Source: Mactra quadrangularis
Taxonomy: Eukaryota; Mollusca; Bivalvia; Venerida; Mactridae
Reading direction: 5' to 3'
Assembly: GCA_025267735.1 (NCBI GenBank)
Contig: CM046311.1
Span: forward strand, 27,261,399-27,325,398
DNA length: 64,000 bases
How positions within the stretch are numbered: position 1 is the stretch's first letter; each line of letters begins with the position of its first letter. Below the pieces are notes generated by a model, which searched no databases, had not been told where the DNA came from, and worked only from the letters and a program-made list of their open reading frames with translations. Made by a program: the position numbers and the translations under genes. Shown here piece by piece: positions 1 to 10,026 of this stretch.

Positions 1-305
1 CTTTTAAAACATGTTACCACTTTAAACATGTAACATGTTTTGCTTTAAAACATGCTCGTGTTTTGATATAAAACATTACACATATCAAAATAACACACCA
101 GAACGCATTGAAAACATGTCAAAGTGTTTTAAATTAAAACACTTGACGCGTTTAAAATCAAAACACTTTCTTGTTACACTTTTTGCACACGTAACGCCAT
201 ATGAAAACACTTCATGTGTTTTCTTGATAAACACTGAACATGTTTGTATTATTCACATGTTTTGTTGCAAAGCTGAAACTTATTGCTTCAAGAGCACTGT
301 TTGCT
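1..305. repeat. Tract of clustered short palindromes built on AAAACAC/GTGTTTT and AAACATGT
   Basis: The tract repeats AAAACAYG and GTGTTTT words in both orientations. A perfect palindrome occupies 122-144 (11-bp arms around one base, core GTGTTTTAAATTAAAACAC) and an 8-bp-arm hairpin lies at 203-223 (GAAAACAC, 5-nt loop, GTGTTTTC). The one long open frame here is a by-product of the repeated words; it has no domain and is rich in Cys, His and Lys for that reason. It may be the edge of a palindromic satellite or fold-back element cut by the window boundary. Confidence 0.55.
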
Positions 306-761
306 AAGTCTTTCTAAAATGAAACCTTGACTAATTAACAATGTTATTTAATCAAAGTCACGGCTGAAAAATATGCAAATAAATAAAAAACATAATTTGA
401 AAAGATTAAATTATCATTTATTTTTTATATAAATGCAACCATAATTCAACAATTAAATCTAACTGTACATATAAATTCATTCTTAATCATAAAACACATT
501 CCAAAAATCTTGGTAGGTTATAACTAGAGAATCTTCAGAAATAGCCAAACTAAGTATGAAAGTCTATTGTTCAGTACAATGTATTTCATTTTGTGTCACC
601 AAAACACTTAGACAAAATGCTATTCCCTTGGTAATTTCTTAGGAGCTTAGAAATCACTCAATAATTTTAAAATGCTTCAAGATCCTAACAACATTCTAAC
701 ATTTTATTTACACAAAAAAAATACTATAGACCAAGATGTAAACTAGTAGAAATTTACAGAA
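306..761. other. AT-rich DNA, nothing recognised
   Basis: No open frame of note, no RNA gene and no repeat recognised on either strand. Confidence 0.5.
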
Positions 762-1008
762 CAGTGGTCATTTTCACAAAAATCTTACATAAAAATCATT
801 GTAAGTTAAAATCAGGAAACATTTATTATACCTTTCTTCCTTGTCCAATAAACTTAAAATATTCTCTAATATGGTAGAATAATGAATTCTTTCTTAAATT
901 CATATCATGATAATTATGACATTATATCTTTTTGGCTTTGAACTTTAAAGTTTTGAAATTGGCTCACGATACTTTTTTCTTTGAGATTTTTTGTGAAAAT
1001 GCCCACAG
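762..1008. mobile_element. Degenerate hAT-like MITE, about 247 bp
   Basis: The left end reads CAGTGGTCATTTTCACAAAA; the right end (..TTTTGTGAAAATGCCCACAG) is its approximate reverse complement. Inside the left end AAAAATCATTGTAAG follows. The arrangement, length and terminal words match the better preserved 253-bp element at 22,661-22,913. Termini of CAGTGGT type are common in the hAT superfamily. No clear target-site duplication was seen, consistent with age. There is no coding capacity. Confidence 0.5.
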
Positions 1009-2455
1009 AATCTTAGTCAGTGTGATGAATCAGTATGGAAAAAATACTAGCAATTTATATCATTATTGTTCTTAATATCAAATATACAATCCAAGGCTCT
1101 TTATATATTATTTATCTGGTGATAAATTAATAGTTCAATTGTATTGGGATTAACTTTTGTATTCTACATCCTCTTTCTTCTTTTCTTTCACTCTATCTTA
1201 TATCATCCTGTACCATCTCTAACATATATTCCAATTTCTATCGAACTTTAGTGATGGATGTTTGATTGTTTCTGAAATATATACATTAGAATTAACAATT
1301 GTAAAAAAACTTTAAGGGCTACTTTGTTGATAATTCTATATTATAGATAAACTTTACACGTGCAGTATTATTGTAAAGCAATTTCTATACAGTTTAAAAG
1401 ATATATACCGGTATGAGTTACTCTCACTAATAGTAATACATGTATATTTAAAAATTTGCTGTTATCAAAATTTTAATAGGCAAGGTAAGCTGTAACATTC
1501 CGAGGTCTTAAAAGTTAAAACTCTAGTACTGGGTTATAAATAGGACTTCTGCACTATGCTAGGTTGAACCAACCAAAAATTAGTATAATACTGAAGTGAA
1601 TACCTGTCAATATATTTAATTTGAGTAAAAGTGCACTTGACTTTCAAAATTCTGATAAAACTTTTCTATTTGTTTACTCACGCAGCTTAAGCCAGAAAGT
1701 CATACATGTAATCTAACATCATAAGATATGAAAGTACAATTTAAAGCAAGATAAACATTTGCTCATATTATAATTACTAACTTTCAGTGATTAACTTACT
1801 TTATAAGATGAGTACATTTCATTTTGTCAAAAGCTCCATTACTTTCCCCAAACACTAGATATATACAAAACTCATATATTCACAACTCATTCAACAATAT
1901 GGTACCATATCTCAGTTATTAGCATTGTCTCTGCCTTTCCTTCAAAAAGGTGTATGTATAGTAAATAACCAACCTGAATAAAAATGAAAATAACAATATT
2001 AAATTCAAGGATTCGTGATAATATGGTGACTCACTCAAACTCAATCACATTCTAGTCTTAAATTAATAGAAATATAACAGGATAAAACATGCATGCACAA
2101 TTCAGCTTAACCAAGGCCTAAAATAAGAATAGCTGTGCTTAGGGCACCCGACTACCTAAAAAAGTTGCCGACCTTAGAGTTTTTATTTCAAAGTCAGCAA
2201 ACTTTGGTGTTTTTTTTTGTGTTCATAACTTTTGGCGAAATTTACGACTGCAAATAAAATAGTGATTTCGTGAGTAAAAAGCAACAACAAAAAACTACCT
2301 ACCCCACCTCTCTTTTCTCAGGCTATTCCCCTAAACACAGAATTTTATCTTGGCCTAACCACCATGGAAAAGAGCCTGTCATGTATGTATAATGTATCAT
2401 TAAATAACTTGTCTCACAGTCTGGGTATTATTTTCATAACAGAAAGTGACTCGAA
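1009..2455. other. AT-rich DNA, nothing recognised
   Basis: No coding frame, tRNA or repeat family recognised. A few TATA-like and poly-T runs are expected by chance at this composition. Confidence 0.45.
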
Positions 2456-3151
2456 ATGCTAGGTTTACATCTGGCCACGATCTCCCCGATTAGCCAGAGG
2501 CTAAAGAATCGGGGAGCTCTACGATTAGATGGTATACTCCACGTTCTGTTACGCTTCCTTACGAAATCAGCACGTTTTGTTGCGCTCTACTGCGCTTTGC
2601 CACGATCGAGCCCACGATTTGCATCACGTTCTGTTACGCTTTGTTGCGATCAACACGATTGGCTTTCACGCTCCACCACGTTCCGTTACGTCCTGTTAAG
2701 ATCTCCCACGACAAAGCCGCTTTGTTGCGATCTCCTGCGATTTGACCTACGATTTGAGACAAATGACCACGTTTTACGTCACGATTTGATATTTAAACAA
2801 GAAATAATTCTTTCCCAGCGACGCGGGATGAAAAAATGTGTCCACGCTGGTCCCGATCTGTTGCGATTGTACTCCACGTTCTGTTACGTTCTGTTACGCT
2901 TCGGTACGTTCCGTTACGTTTTGTTACGAAGGCCACGCTCTGTCACGATTAGAAAATGAATAGGGGCAATTGTGGTGAAATTTAAGTTTGATTTAAAATC
3001 TGTCCCGATGCCCACGATGTCCCCGATTCAACCACGTTCCGTTACGCTCCCCCACGATCACCCCGATCGGACTCCACGCTCTGTTACGTTCGCCACGATG
3101 CTCTGGAATCGGGGACATCGTGGTAATCGTGGCCAGATGTAAACCTAGCAT
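2456..3151. mobile_element. 696-bp TIR element, copy 1, with repeated CACGTTCTGTTACG-like words
   Basis: The first 26 bases (2456-2481, beginning ATGCTAGGTTTACATCTGGC) are the exact reverse complement of the last 26 (3126-3151). A second full-length copy of the same 696 bp lies at 43,994-44,689 with only about four substitutions. Flanks fit a 2-bp target duplication (AA here, TA in the other copy). The interior is a dense series of CACGTTCYGTTACG, TTGCGATC and CCACGAT words in an otherwise AT-rich region, plus a hairpin at the right end. A 167-codon open frame starts inside the left TIR; it has no recognised domain and its periodic composition follows the DNA words, so I treat it as non-coding. 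Most likely a recently mobile non-autonomous DNA transposon. Confidence 0.8.
3012..3123. repeat. Subterminal hairpin of the 696-bp element
   Basis: An 18-bp arm at 3012-3029 (CCACGATGTCCCCGATTC) is perfectly reverse complementary to 3106-3123. A smaller stem, TCCCCGATT...AATCGGGGA with inner TAGCC/GGCTA, lies near the left end at about 2483-2514. The same stems are present in the second copy (the left one with a base change), so they are family features. Confidence 0.75.
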
Positions 3152-3796
3152 AAAGGAAAAGTAGTAATTATTGCACATTAAACATTATTATGAAAAATTA
3201 TAACAAGTACTGCCCAACATATACATCTAGTGAGGGCTTAGAATAACGATATTGCTATGAAAAGCTTTCAGTTGGATAAACAGACTGAAAACGTGTTTTC
3301 CTTCGTGAAAATTAATTCCGCCATTTTGATATTTTGACAGGTATTCTCCCGTTAACAGCCTATGGATCATCTTCAATTTGTGGCTAGATCATTCATAGAT
3401 CGCCATAAGCAGATACACACGAATAAAGATTATTTCATAAAGAACAAGCAAAGGTAGTAAAAAATACTTGACAATACATTAAGAAACTGTATTAAGCTTG
3501 ACAAAAAAAAATGTGTACGATTTGTTTACATTTCATCGCTTTTGAACCGAAGGACATCCCACCGGAAATTACAAATATTCCTACACGTCCTGAAGAACTA
3601 CATGGTAACATGGTAACTTTTCTCGCCATACTGCAGGAAAATATATTTGTTTTATTTTTTGAAGCGTCAATGAAGTTATCTGATTGTCTATATATAAGAT
3701 ATTATCAACAAAATTGAAACAATACAATTTTGAGGGCCTATTTTCCCATAAATTACTGTACTTTCGGTTTACTTGTTCCCTGCATTTTTCAGTAAC
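3152..3796. other. AT-rich DNA, nothing recognised
   Basis: Short open frames here show no domain and no homology that I recognise. Confidence 0.45.
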
Positions 3797-4110
3797 TCTC
3801 AATGAGCGAACCCGGATCGATAGCGCAGTCGGTAGCGCACCGGGATTTGGATACTCGTGCCCGAGGGGGTGCGGGTTCGAATCCCACCCGGGGAGGTTAT
3901 ACCCTTCCATGAAAATTTGACAATAATGTCGATTTTCCTCCATTGATTATATAATATGGAGAAGTTTCCGTTCTTGTGGAAGGGTAGGTGAGTACTGGTT
4001 ATAGACAATGGTCCAGGAAAGCTAGGTTAGGTGCGCTGGACGCCGTGAAATGAGCTAAATTGTGTTGATACGGCGTTAACTCCAATAAATAAATAAATCT
4101 CAATGAGCGA
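3797..4110 (+). mobile_element. tRNA-derived SINE (family A) with perfect 13-bp TSD
   Basis: The SINE body is about 3810-4097. The head carries a pol III A box (TAGCGCAGTCGG) and a perfect B box (GGTTCGAATCC), so it derives from a tRNA gene. The unique body holds ACCCTTCCATGAAAATTTGA and GGAAGGGTAGGTGAGTACTGG. The 3' end is a short (AATA)n tail. The element is flanked by the direct repeat TCTCAATGAGCGA at 3797-3809 and 4098-4110, the mark of LINE-machinery retroposition. Other copies of the family lie at about 20.3, 27.8 and 47.9 kb. Confidence 0.93.
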
Positions 4111-4748
4111 GAACCGATCACCAACATGGACGTCACGAAACTGTGAGAGGTGGATTTCTTTTCTTTTTTGCATCTGGTAAGATTTAGCCCTTGTATTTAA
4201 ATTGCATGCTGCCAGGACTTAATATGTTCAAACATTCACAATATGGATATGTTGCTTTTTCAGATCAGGGTCAGATCTTTTCTGTAACTCAGTGTTTTAT
4301 TAGAGAAATTCCGATCTGCTTTTATCATTGCTATTTGTTTACAAATAGTAGAGTAAAATTGTGTTTACACAATTGCGAAGAAACGAAGTTTTTTTCATTA
4401 AAATTGTATTTTATGTTTAGTGTTTAATTATTTTATACGTTTTTCGACTGGACATAAGTGATAGGTAAGTATATTTTTTAAAAGGTGGGTGCATTAAAAA
4501 AGTAAAATCACATGTCATGGACTTCCTGTGTTCATTCTTAATTTCATGATGTTGTATGGTGAACTGGAGGTGCTTTTTTCACCTGCCATATCTGATGTAT
4601 ATGATATCAATCATCTCATGTGGATTATCTGAAAATATTATATTGTTATAATTATACTGAATCATTGGATTATTTCTGATTGTGTTGTAATTAATTGTAA
4701 TTGTGTATATTGAATTTAATCTTTGAACACTACTTTGCACAATTGAAA
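4111..4748 (+). other. 5' flank of the Mutator-like gene; possible untranslated exon
   Basis: A consensus splice donor (ATAG|GTAAGT) occurs at 4464/4465, which could end a 5' untranslated exon of the transposase gene that starts at 4749. This is inference only; no acceptor was assigned. Terminal inverted repeats for the transposon were looked for here and not found. Confidence 0.3.
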
Positions 4749-6660
4749 ATGGGTAATTTGCGTAATAGACGAAGGAAAAAGAAGGCATTCAATGCAGCAC
4801 ATGGTGTTCACAGTCGCTCGTATAAGATAAAAAATACTTTGAAAAGGAAATTAACTTCAACGAATATACATAATGTTTGAATAGAATGAAAGGAATATCT
4901 CCATTTCAAGTAAAAAGTAAGAAACCAGGCTTGAAATACATATATAGTAGACTTTGTGTAAAAAAAGGCTTTAAAATACAGGACAATGAGCTCTGGCAAT
5001 AGATTGTTTTTCCTGAAAGACTCCTTGAAGTTGGAAGGGAATAGAATTTTTAATTTGTAAATGCTTAGAGACAAAATTGTTGACATTACAGCACATACTG
5101 CTATTTGTGATTCTGCCAGGAACTTAGCAAAGAGAGATAAACCAGCTGTTTCTTTTAAAAGTGAGAAAAGAAATGGTATATGGAGTGTTTTTGAATGTGT
5201 ATGTTTGGGATATAATAATGTATTCATTCTTGAAACTGGTAAAACTTTGAATGTGGAAGATCGGAACCTGAAGGATATCAATGTAAGGACGGTGTGAGGA
5301 AGTATGGTTAATGGTGGTGGTTGTTCAAGTGTTAATGAAATTCTTGGGACTATGGGCATTCCAGGAACGTCCGAAAATAAGTATTCTATTTTAGAAAGAG
5401 AAATTGGATAATGGTGGAGTAGGGTCCTTGACGAAGAAATTGGCGAAAGCGGGTGAGAAGGAGAGGAAGCTAGCTGTGGAAGACGACGATTTTTTTCAAG
5501 ATGTTCCCGCCATTACTGTCATAGCTGATGGTGGGTGGAGCAAAAGGTCGCATAAACATTCCTACAATGTTATGGCAGGTGTTGGTGTAATTTTTGGTGA
5601 AAAGACGAAGAAATTATTACACATTGGCATCCGTAACAAGTTATGTTACGTATGCAGTCGTGCTAACACTAACGATGTTGTACCAGTTAAACATGAGTGG
5701 TTTAAGAACTGGGAACAAAGTTCCCAGTCTATGGAATCGGACATAATTCTAGAAGGTTTTTTAAATTGTGAAAAGAAATATGGTGTGAGGTATATGAGAC
5801 TTATTGCTGATGGTGACAGCTCCACATATGCAAGTATCATTAAGAATGTACCTGGCTGGGGGCCTTATGTTACAAAATTAGAATGTAGCAACCATGCTAC
5901 TAAGTGCTTAAGATCCAATTTAGAAAAATTGATAGCTGAAAAAAGTAACTATAAAGGTAAAGGACTACTGACAAAGAATAACATTAGAAAAATAGTGTCA
6001 GGTGTGCGGTGTGCAATAAGGCTACGCAGCTTAGAAAGTGATAAATCGTTAGCTGTGAGAAAATTGCGCCAGGATATTAGAAATGCTGGTAGACACGTTT
6101 TGGGTCTCCATGATTTGTGTTCTACAGATTTCTGTAAACATAGAAAGGACTCGGCAAATGATCTGGACACTGTTGAAAGTGAAGACGAAAATGAGGAAGA
6201 TATAATAATAAATCAGTGCTCATACTGGGAGCAGACAATGAAAGAACTTTCTAAAAAAGAGGAATTAGATTTAAGAAAAGGTGGTAAATCTTTTACTTCT
6301 GTTAATGAAGATCTACTGAAAGATGTTTTTTTTTAATTTTAAATAGATTAGCAGAAAAATCTTACGTCCAATTTAGCAGAAAGTTGGATGCACATAAGGT
6401 GCAAGTTTGATGGAGGAAAAATGTTAAATAAATGTTTCCGTGGGTCTTTTTATGCTCGATGCTATGGCAGTGCACTGAGATCTATTCTTGGGCCTGCTTG
6501 GTCTCCTCAAGTGTATTCCAAAGTTACCTGTGAATTGCCTGATCAAGTTTATTTACAGACTTACCAGAGACGAGCTAAAACATGCAAACAGTATAAAAGC
6601 ATCTAAGAAATCAGAGAATATTTTTAAAAGGAAAAAAGGAAAATTTTAAATACTGATAAA
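4749..6660 (+). pseudogene. Mutator-like DDE transposase, decayed, N-terminal part of a larger gene
   Basis: The likely start is the ATG at 4749 (context GAAAATGGG), opening MGNLRNRRRKKKAFNAAHG. Pieces of one protein follow in order: GNRIFNL and MLRDKIVDITAHT (to 5297), MVNGGGCSSVNEILGTMGIP (5304 on), then a long stretch 5404-6336 with VIADGGWSKRS, a MESDIILEGF block, LIADGDSSTY and KLECSNHATKCL, and a tail (6388-6606) with KFDGGKMLNKCFRGSFYARC. These are landmarks of the eukaryotic Mutator-like transposase domain; the Asp of DGGW and of ADGDS are the candidate catalytic acids. Breaks: stops at 4878, 5058 and 5295, a frameshift near 5403, stops at 6334-6351, and a shift near 6597 that is undone just before the next domain. 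The reading frame re-aligns with the YqaJ part, so both belonged to one gene. Not functional as it stands. Confidence 0.85.
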
Positions 6661-7509
6661 AGCCAACCAAAGAAGCATAAAAGTACCGATTATGGTGATG
6701 GTGTGTTGATAGACACACCAGATATTTCTCCTGAACATCTACAGAAAGAGTGTCAAGCCTATTATGACAATAATGTTGTTGTTGACAAAACCTCAGTTGA
6801 ATTGATTGAAATACAAACTAGAGGACAATCCAACAATGAAAAGTGGTTGTATGAAAGAAAGAAAAGGTTAACTAGTTCCAATTTTGGCGAAATTTTCAAA
6901 CGATCGGTATCAAATTGTTCCAATAAATTAGTCAACAGACTGTTATATAATAAATTCAAAGGAAACACATACACCATCAAAGGACTAAATGAAGAGCAGA
7001 ATGCGCGAAAAGAGTACATTTACCACCAGAATAAGGATTTAAAAATCATTATCAAAATTGACATTCCTGGATTAATTGTGGACGAGAAACACCCATACTT
7101 AGCTGCATCTAGTTATGGTATTGTTTATAACCAGACTGAACCTATAGGACTGATTGAAATTAAGACTGTGCTTCAGAAAAGTGACACCATGATAAAAGAT
7201 GCTGCACAAAAAGATCCTGTTTTCTGTTTAAGATATAATGATAATGATCTGGAATTAAAACAAAATCATAACTTTTATTATCAAATTCAAGGACAATTAA
7301 ATATTTTGAACTATAAATGGTGTGACTTAATCATTCGCAGAACAAATCCTCATGACATGCACATTATAAGAGTACTTAAAGATGAACACTTATGGAATAA
7401 TTTAATGGTTCCAAAACTGAAAGAATTCTTTTTTAAATTCATATTACCGGAACTAGCATGTCCAAGACACGGGACTCTGACTGGAATTCGACAACCTGCA
7501 AAACCTTGG
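6661..7509 (+). pseudogene. YqaJ-type (phage-exonuclease-like) nuclease domain of the same gene
   Basis: About 280 codons in the same frame as the main transposase block. Landmarks of the YqaJ/lambda-exonuclease fold appear in order: an R..RLTSSNFGEI helix, GLNEEQNARKEYIY, the ASSYGIV position where the family normally has ..DG.., GLIEIKT, and YYQIQGQLNI. IEIK (Glu at about 7156, Lys after it) and QIQGQL are intact, but the metal-binding Asp of the DG motif is Tyr (TAT at 7114-7116), which should abolish catalysis. The exon ends at 7509 in a donor, TTGG|GTAGGT, at a codon boundary, and the next exon is also phase 0. Co-occurrence of Mutator-like and YqaJ domains is known in animal transposon proteins; the exact join in this family is inferred. 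Confidence 0.8.
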
Positions 7510-7763
7510 GTAGGTTAAACTCAACATCATTCAAATAGTTCTTGAATTGATGAACATACTGATTGTCCACATTTTTATAGGCCTATTTTATATGTTTATT
7601 CATTCCCAATTATTCATATCTCATTGTTAAAATAGAAGTCACATTAACTGCCTTATTTTTTTCAGATCTTAAGGGATTCTAAGGATGAAGTTAAATTATT
7701 ATTTTTCTACAAATTTTATAATCAAGGGTATTGTCTATTATATATTTTACTTCTTTTTTTCAG

Positions 7764-7924
7764 TTTGAGGTTAAAAAAGGGACACCAGTAAGCAAACAGT
7801 CTTAGAGTAAGAAATCAAATACAAAGTCATTGACTTCTACTCAACCAACCAATGATAATCAATCACAAAACACTGTTACTGTCATACAAGATACACCTTC
7901 AACTTCATCACATGGAAATACAAG
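7764..7924 (+). pseudogene. Internal exon, Ser/Thr/Gln-rich linker of the Mutator-YqaJ gene
   Basis: The exon is bounded by a pyrimidine-rich acceptor (TTCTTTTTTTCAG|TTTGAG) and a donor (ACAAG|GTAAAT). It reads on in phase from the YqaJ exon as FEVKKGTPVSKQS, then meets an in-frame TAG at 7803-7805, and continues open as SKKSNTKSLTSTQPT to NTVTVIQDTPSTSSHGNTR. The composition (Ser, Thr, Gln, Asn) suggests a flexible linker. The last codon is split with the exon at 8494. Exon limits are predicted, not confirmed. Confidence 0.6.
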
Positions 7925-7977
7925 GTAAATTGTTTGTATTTTTCTCTTAACATTTTGTTTCTTGAATCAATAGCAGT

Positions 7978-8330
7978 ATCCTTTATCATGAAGTGCATTA
8001 GCACTGCTGTTGTTCGGGTTATTTTTGGGTTCAATATTGTAGCAACACATTGTACATGTTATATCACAGAAGTCAGTCAACTTATTCACTGTTCCTGGAA
8101 ATGTTAAATATCTGCATTTAACTGTTAGCCCATACTTCTGTCACTGAATGATTACTGCCTTACAGGATTTAGAATAAGTGGTAGAAGGGAAAATGGTCGT
8201 AGAAATTATTTTATTACAAAGCTCCATGATAGTTTGCTCCACTGGGGAATCAAACCTATTACCCTTTGATCTGTTGACTTGTGCGCTACTGACTGAGCTA
8301 GTTGGACTGGCTTATGAGCAATGTAAAAAT
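7978..8330 (-). mobile_element. tRNA-derived SINE (family B) inside the gene's last intron
   Basis: On the minus strand the head shows an A-box-like TAGCTCAGTCAGTAGCGCAC (complement of 8281-8300) and a B-box-like AGGTTTGATTCCCC (complement of 8244-8257). The body, GGAACAGTGAATAAGTTGACTG.. in that orientation, is shared with copies at about 12.5, 33.9 and 34.6-35.3 kb. It is distinct in body sequence from family A. It lies wholly within the predicted intron 7925-8493. An open frame crossing it has no domain. Confidence 0.7.
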
Positions 8331-8493
8331 AATCGGTTGAAAAGAAAAAAAGGTTCCATCACCCTGCTAAAAAGACATGCAAGAATGTTAATTGAATTAC
8401 TCTTGTTGGCCATTTGTCAGTCTGTATTGAATTTTGTGTTTGCAATTTCTCTTTTTGTTATACATAAATACATACATTGTTATAAATTTTCAG

Positions 8494-8728
8494 GACCAAA
8501 CGTTGTCCAAAATTGAAATTTGTTGGAAGGAGAATCAAACAAAAGTGGGAAGAAAATGATGGGGATTTAAAGTGGTATTTTGGTACAGTTGTTGCAGTTA
8601 TAAAAGGGAAGGACGGTGATGTAGATGCTACTTACCAGGTTTATTTTGATGATGACGATGCTACTTACGATGTTGATTCTCTACACAAAGATTATATTGA
8701 TGGATCATTGAAGTTCTGTGATATTTAA
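8494..8728 (+). CDS. Terminal exon of the Mutator-YqaJ gene: Tudor/chromo-like domain
   Basis: The exon starts after acceptor TAAATTTTCAG|GACC and continues the split codon of the previous exon as TKRCPKLKFVGRRIKQKW. It then runs open to TAA at 8726-8728. The sequence KFVGRRIKQKW..WYFGTVVAV...YQVYFDDDDATYDVDSL has the small beta-barrel look of Tudor or chromo-like reader domains (basic start, WY.G.V strand, Y.V.Y.DD turn). A donor-like GTAAG follows at 8733. This exon has no disabling change. It is the C-terminus of a gene broken further upstream. A host role cannot be read from the sequence; a chromatin-binding or target-choice function is only a guess. Confidence 0.6.
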
Positions 8729-10026
8729 TTGGTAAGTTTATATTATATAATTGCTTTATGTCATCAATAATATGTACCATGCAGCTAACTACTATAAGAC
8801 TTCTTTTTTTAAATCATTTACTATTTTTTTATATTGTCAGCAGCAGTACTGTTTTTATCATCATGAATGTTAATCTGAACTCACATTGTAAAAATTAGTA
8901 TTGACTATAAATACTAAAGTCTAAATGAAAGGTTCTTACTTATTCACCAGTTAAGAAAAAAATTAAAATATATGCCATTTTTATATGTTAATTGATGCAA
9001 ATAACTTGTAATTATGTTTTGTTGTATGAATATAATATTAATTTACAATATTCAACAAGTATCTACTCGGTATTAGTCAGTATTTGCACAATTATGTCAC
9101 CTACAGTCCACCATACCTTTTGTCTGGACTACTTACCACAGTTTACATATGTACATGTATACTGTATTGAAATAATTCATTAGCCATTTACATGGTCATA
9201 CTTGATGATGATTTATGGTTTAAATTCAATGTATAATTTAATTTCAGGTTTTCTGTTCACTAGATAAGGGTTTTAAGATATTGGATTTCAACTTTTATTT
9301 TCAATTTATTGTATTTGGAAGGAAGGAACCTTGGGCATAAATCTTGGATAAACTTGAAGTTTATAAAGTAAGTTTTTCCCTTCTAACTATTTTTTAACAA
9401 CTGTTTCTCTATATCAAGATGTATTATCATGTTCACTATCTTTTCCATATAGACAATTTTGAACAAAATTATTGAATATTGACTTATGACAAGTTTAATA
9501 AATTGGGTCATTTTTTAGGCCAACATGGCTGACAACTGAATTGTTTCTGATGAATAACCTTAATTCTTTGAACCTAATAATTAGCCTAATATCGACATTA
9601 TATATCCCCGAGGCATCGGTTTTCGACGATGTAAGAAAAAATCCGTCAATACGGATAAATGAAACAAAATATGAAATCTATTTACCTGTTTATTCATTGA
9701 TAATAGTTATAATCAGTCCAACAAACAACATAAACATTAATTCCCTCCTTTTATGGCGTCATTTATTACATAAGAATAACTTCCCTTGAAAATCGTAAGT
9801 TAGGCATTGCGTCATCTAATTTCACCGAACTGTAGGTCAATGTCTAAAAGTCACTCTGCACAAATTTAAAAACGCGACAAACTAATATCAGTGAATCAAA
9901 TGTTCAATTTAACATTTGTAACACGGATTAAAAGAGTTTATAACAAATTTCAACAGTTTGAACAACTATAGTATAACGTATGTACAATTTTACTGTTATT
10001 TTATTTGAGGAAAAATAACAATCATT
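8729..10026 (+). other. 3' flank of the Mutator-like gene; one possible untranslated exon
   Basis: A stretch at 9248-9367 is bracketed by a consensus acceptor (AATTTCAG|GTTTTC) and donor (AAA|GTAAGT) and could be a spliced 3' untranslated exon. An AATAAA lies near 9498. Terminal inverted repeats closing the transposon were not found. Otherwise AT-rich with no recognised gene. Confidence 0.3.

Noticed and set aside
35..307. 90-codon open frame at the window start
   Set aside because: Lies in palindromic repeat sequence; composition follows the repeated words and no domain is seen.
3810..3900. A functional tRNA gene at the SINE head
   Set aside because: A and B boxes are good, but the sequence continues into the shared SINE body, has a TSD and occurs in four copies; it is a retroposon.
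8178..8516. 112-codon frame upstream of the Tudor-like exon
   Set aside because: Consists of antisense SINE family B and intron sequence, and runs into the next exon in the wrong frame.
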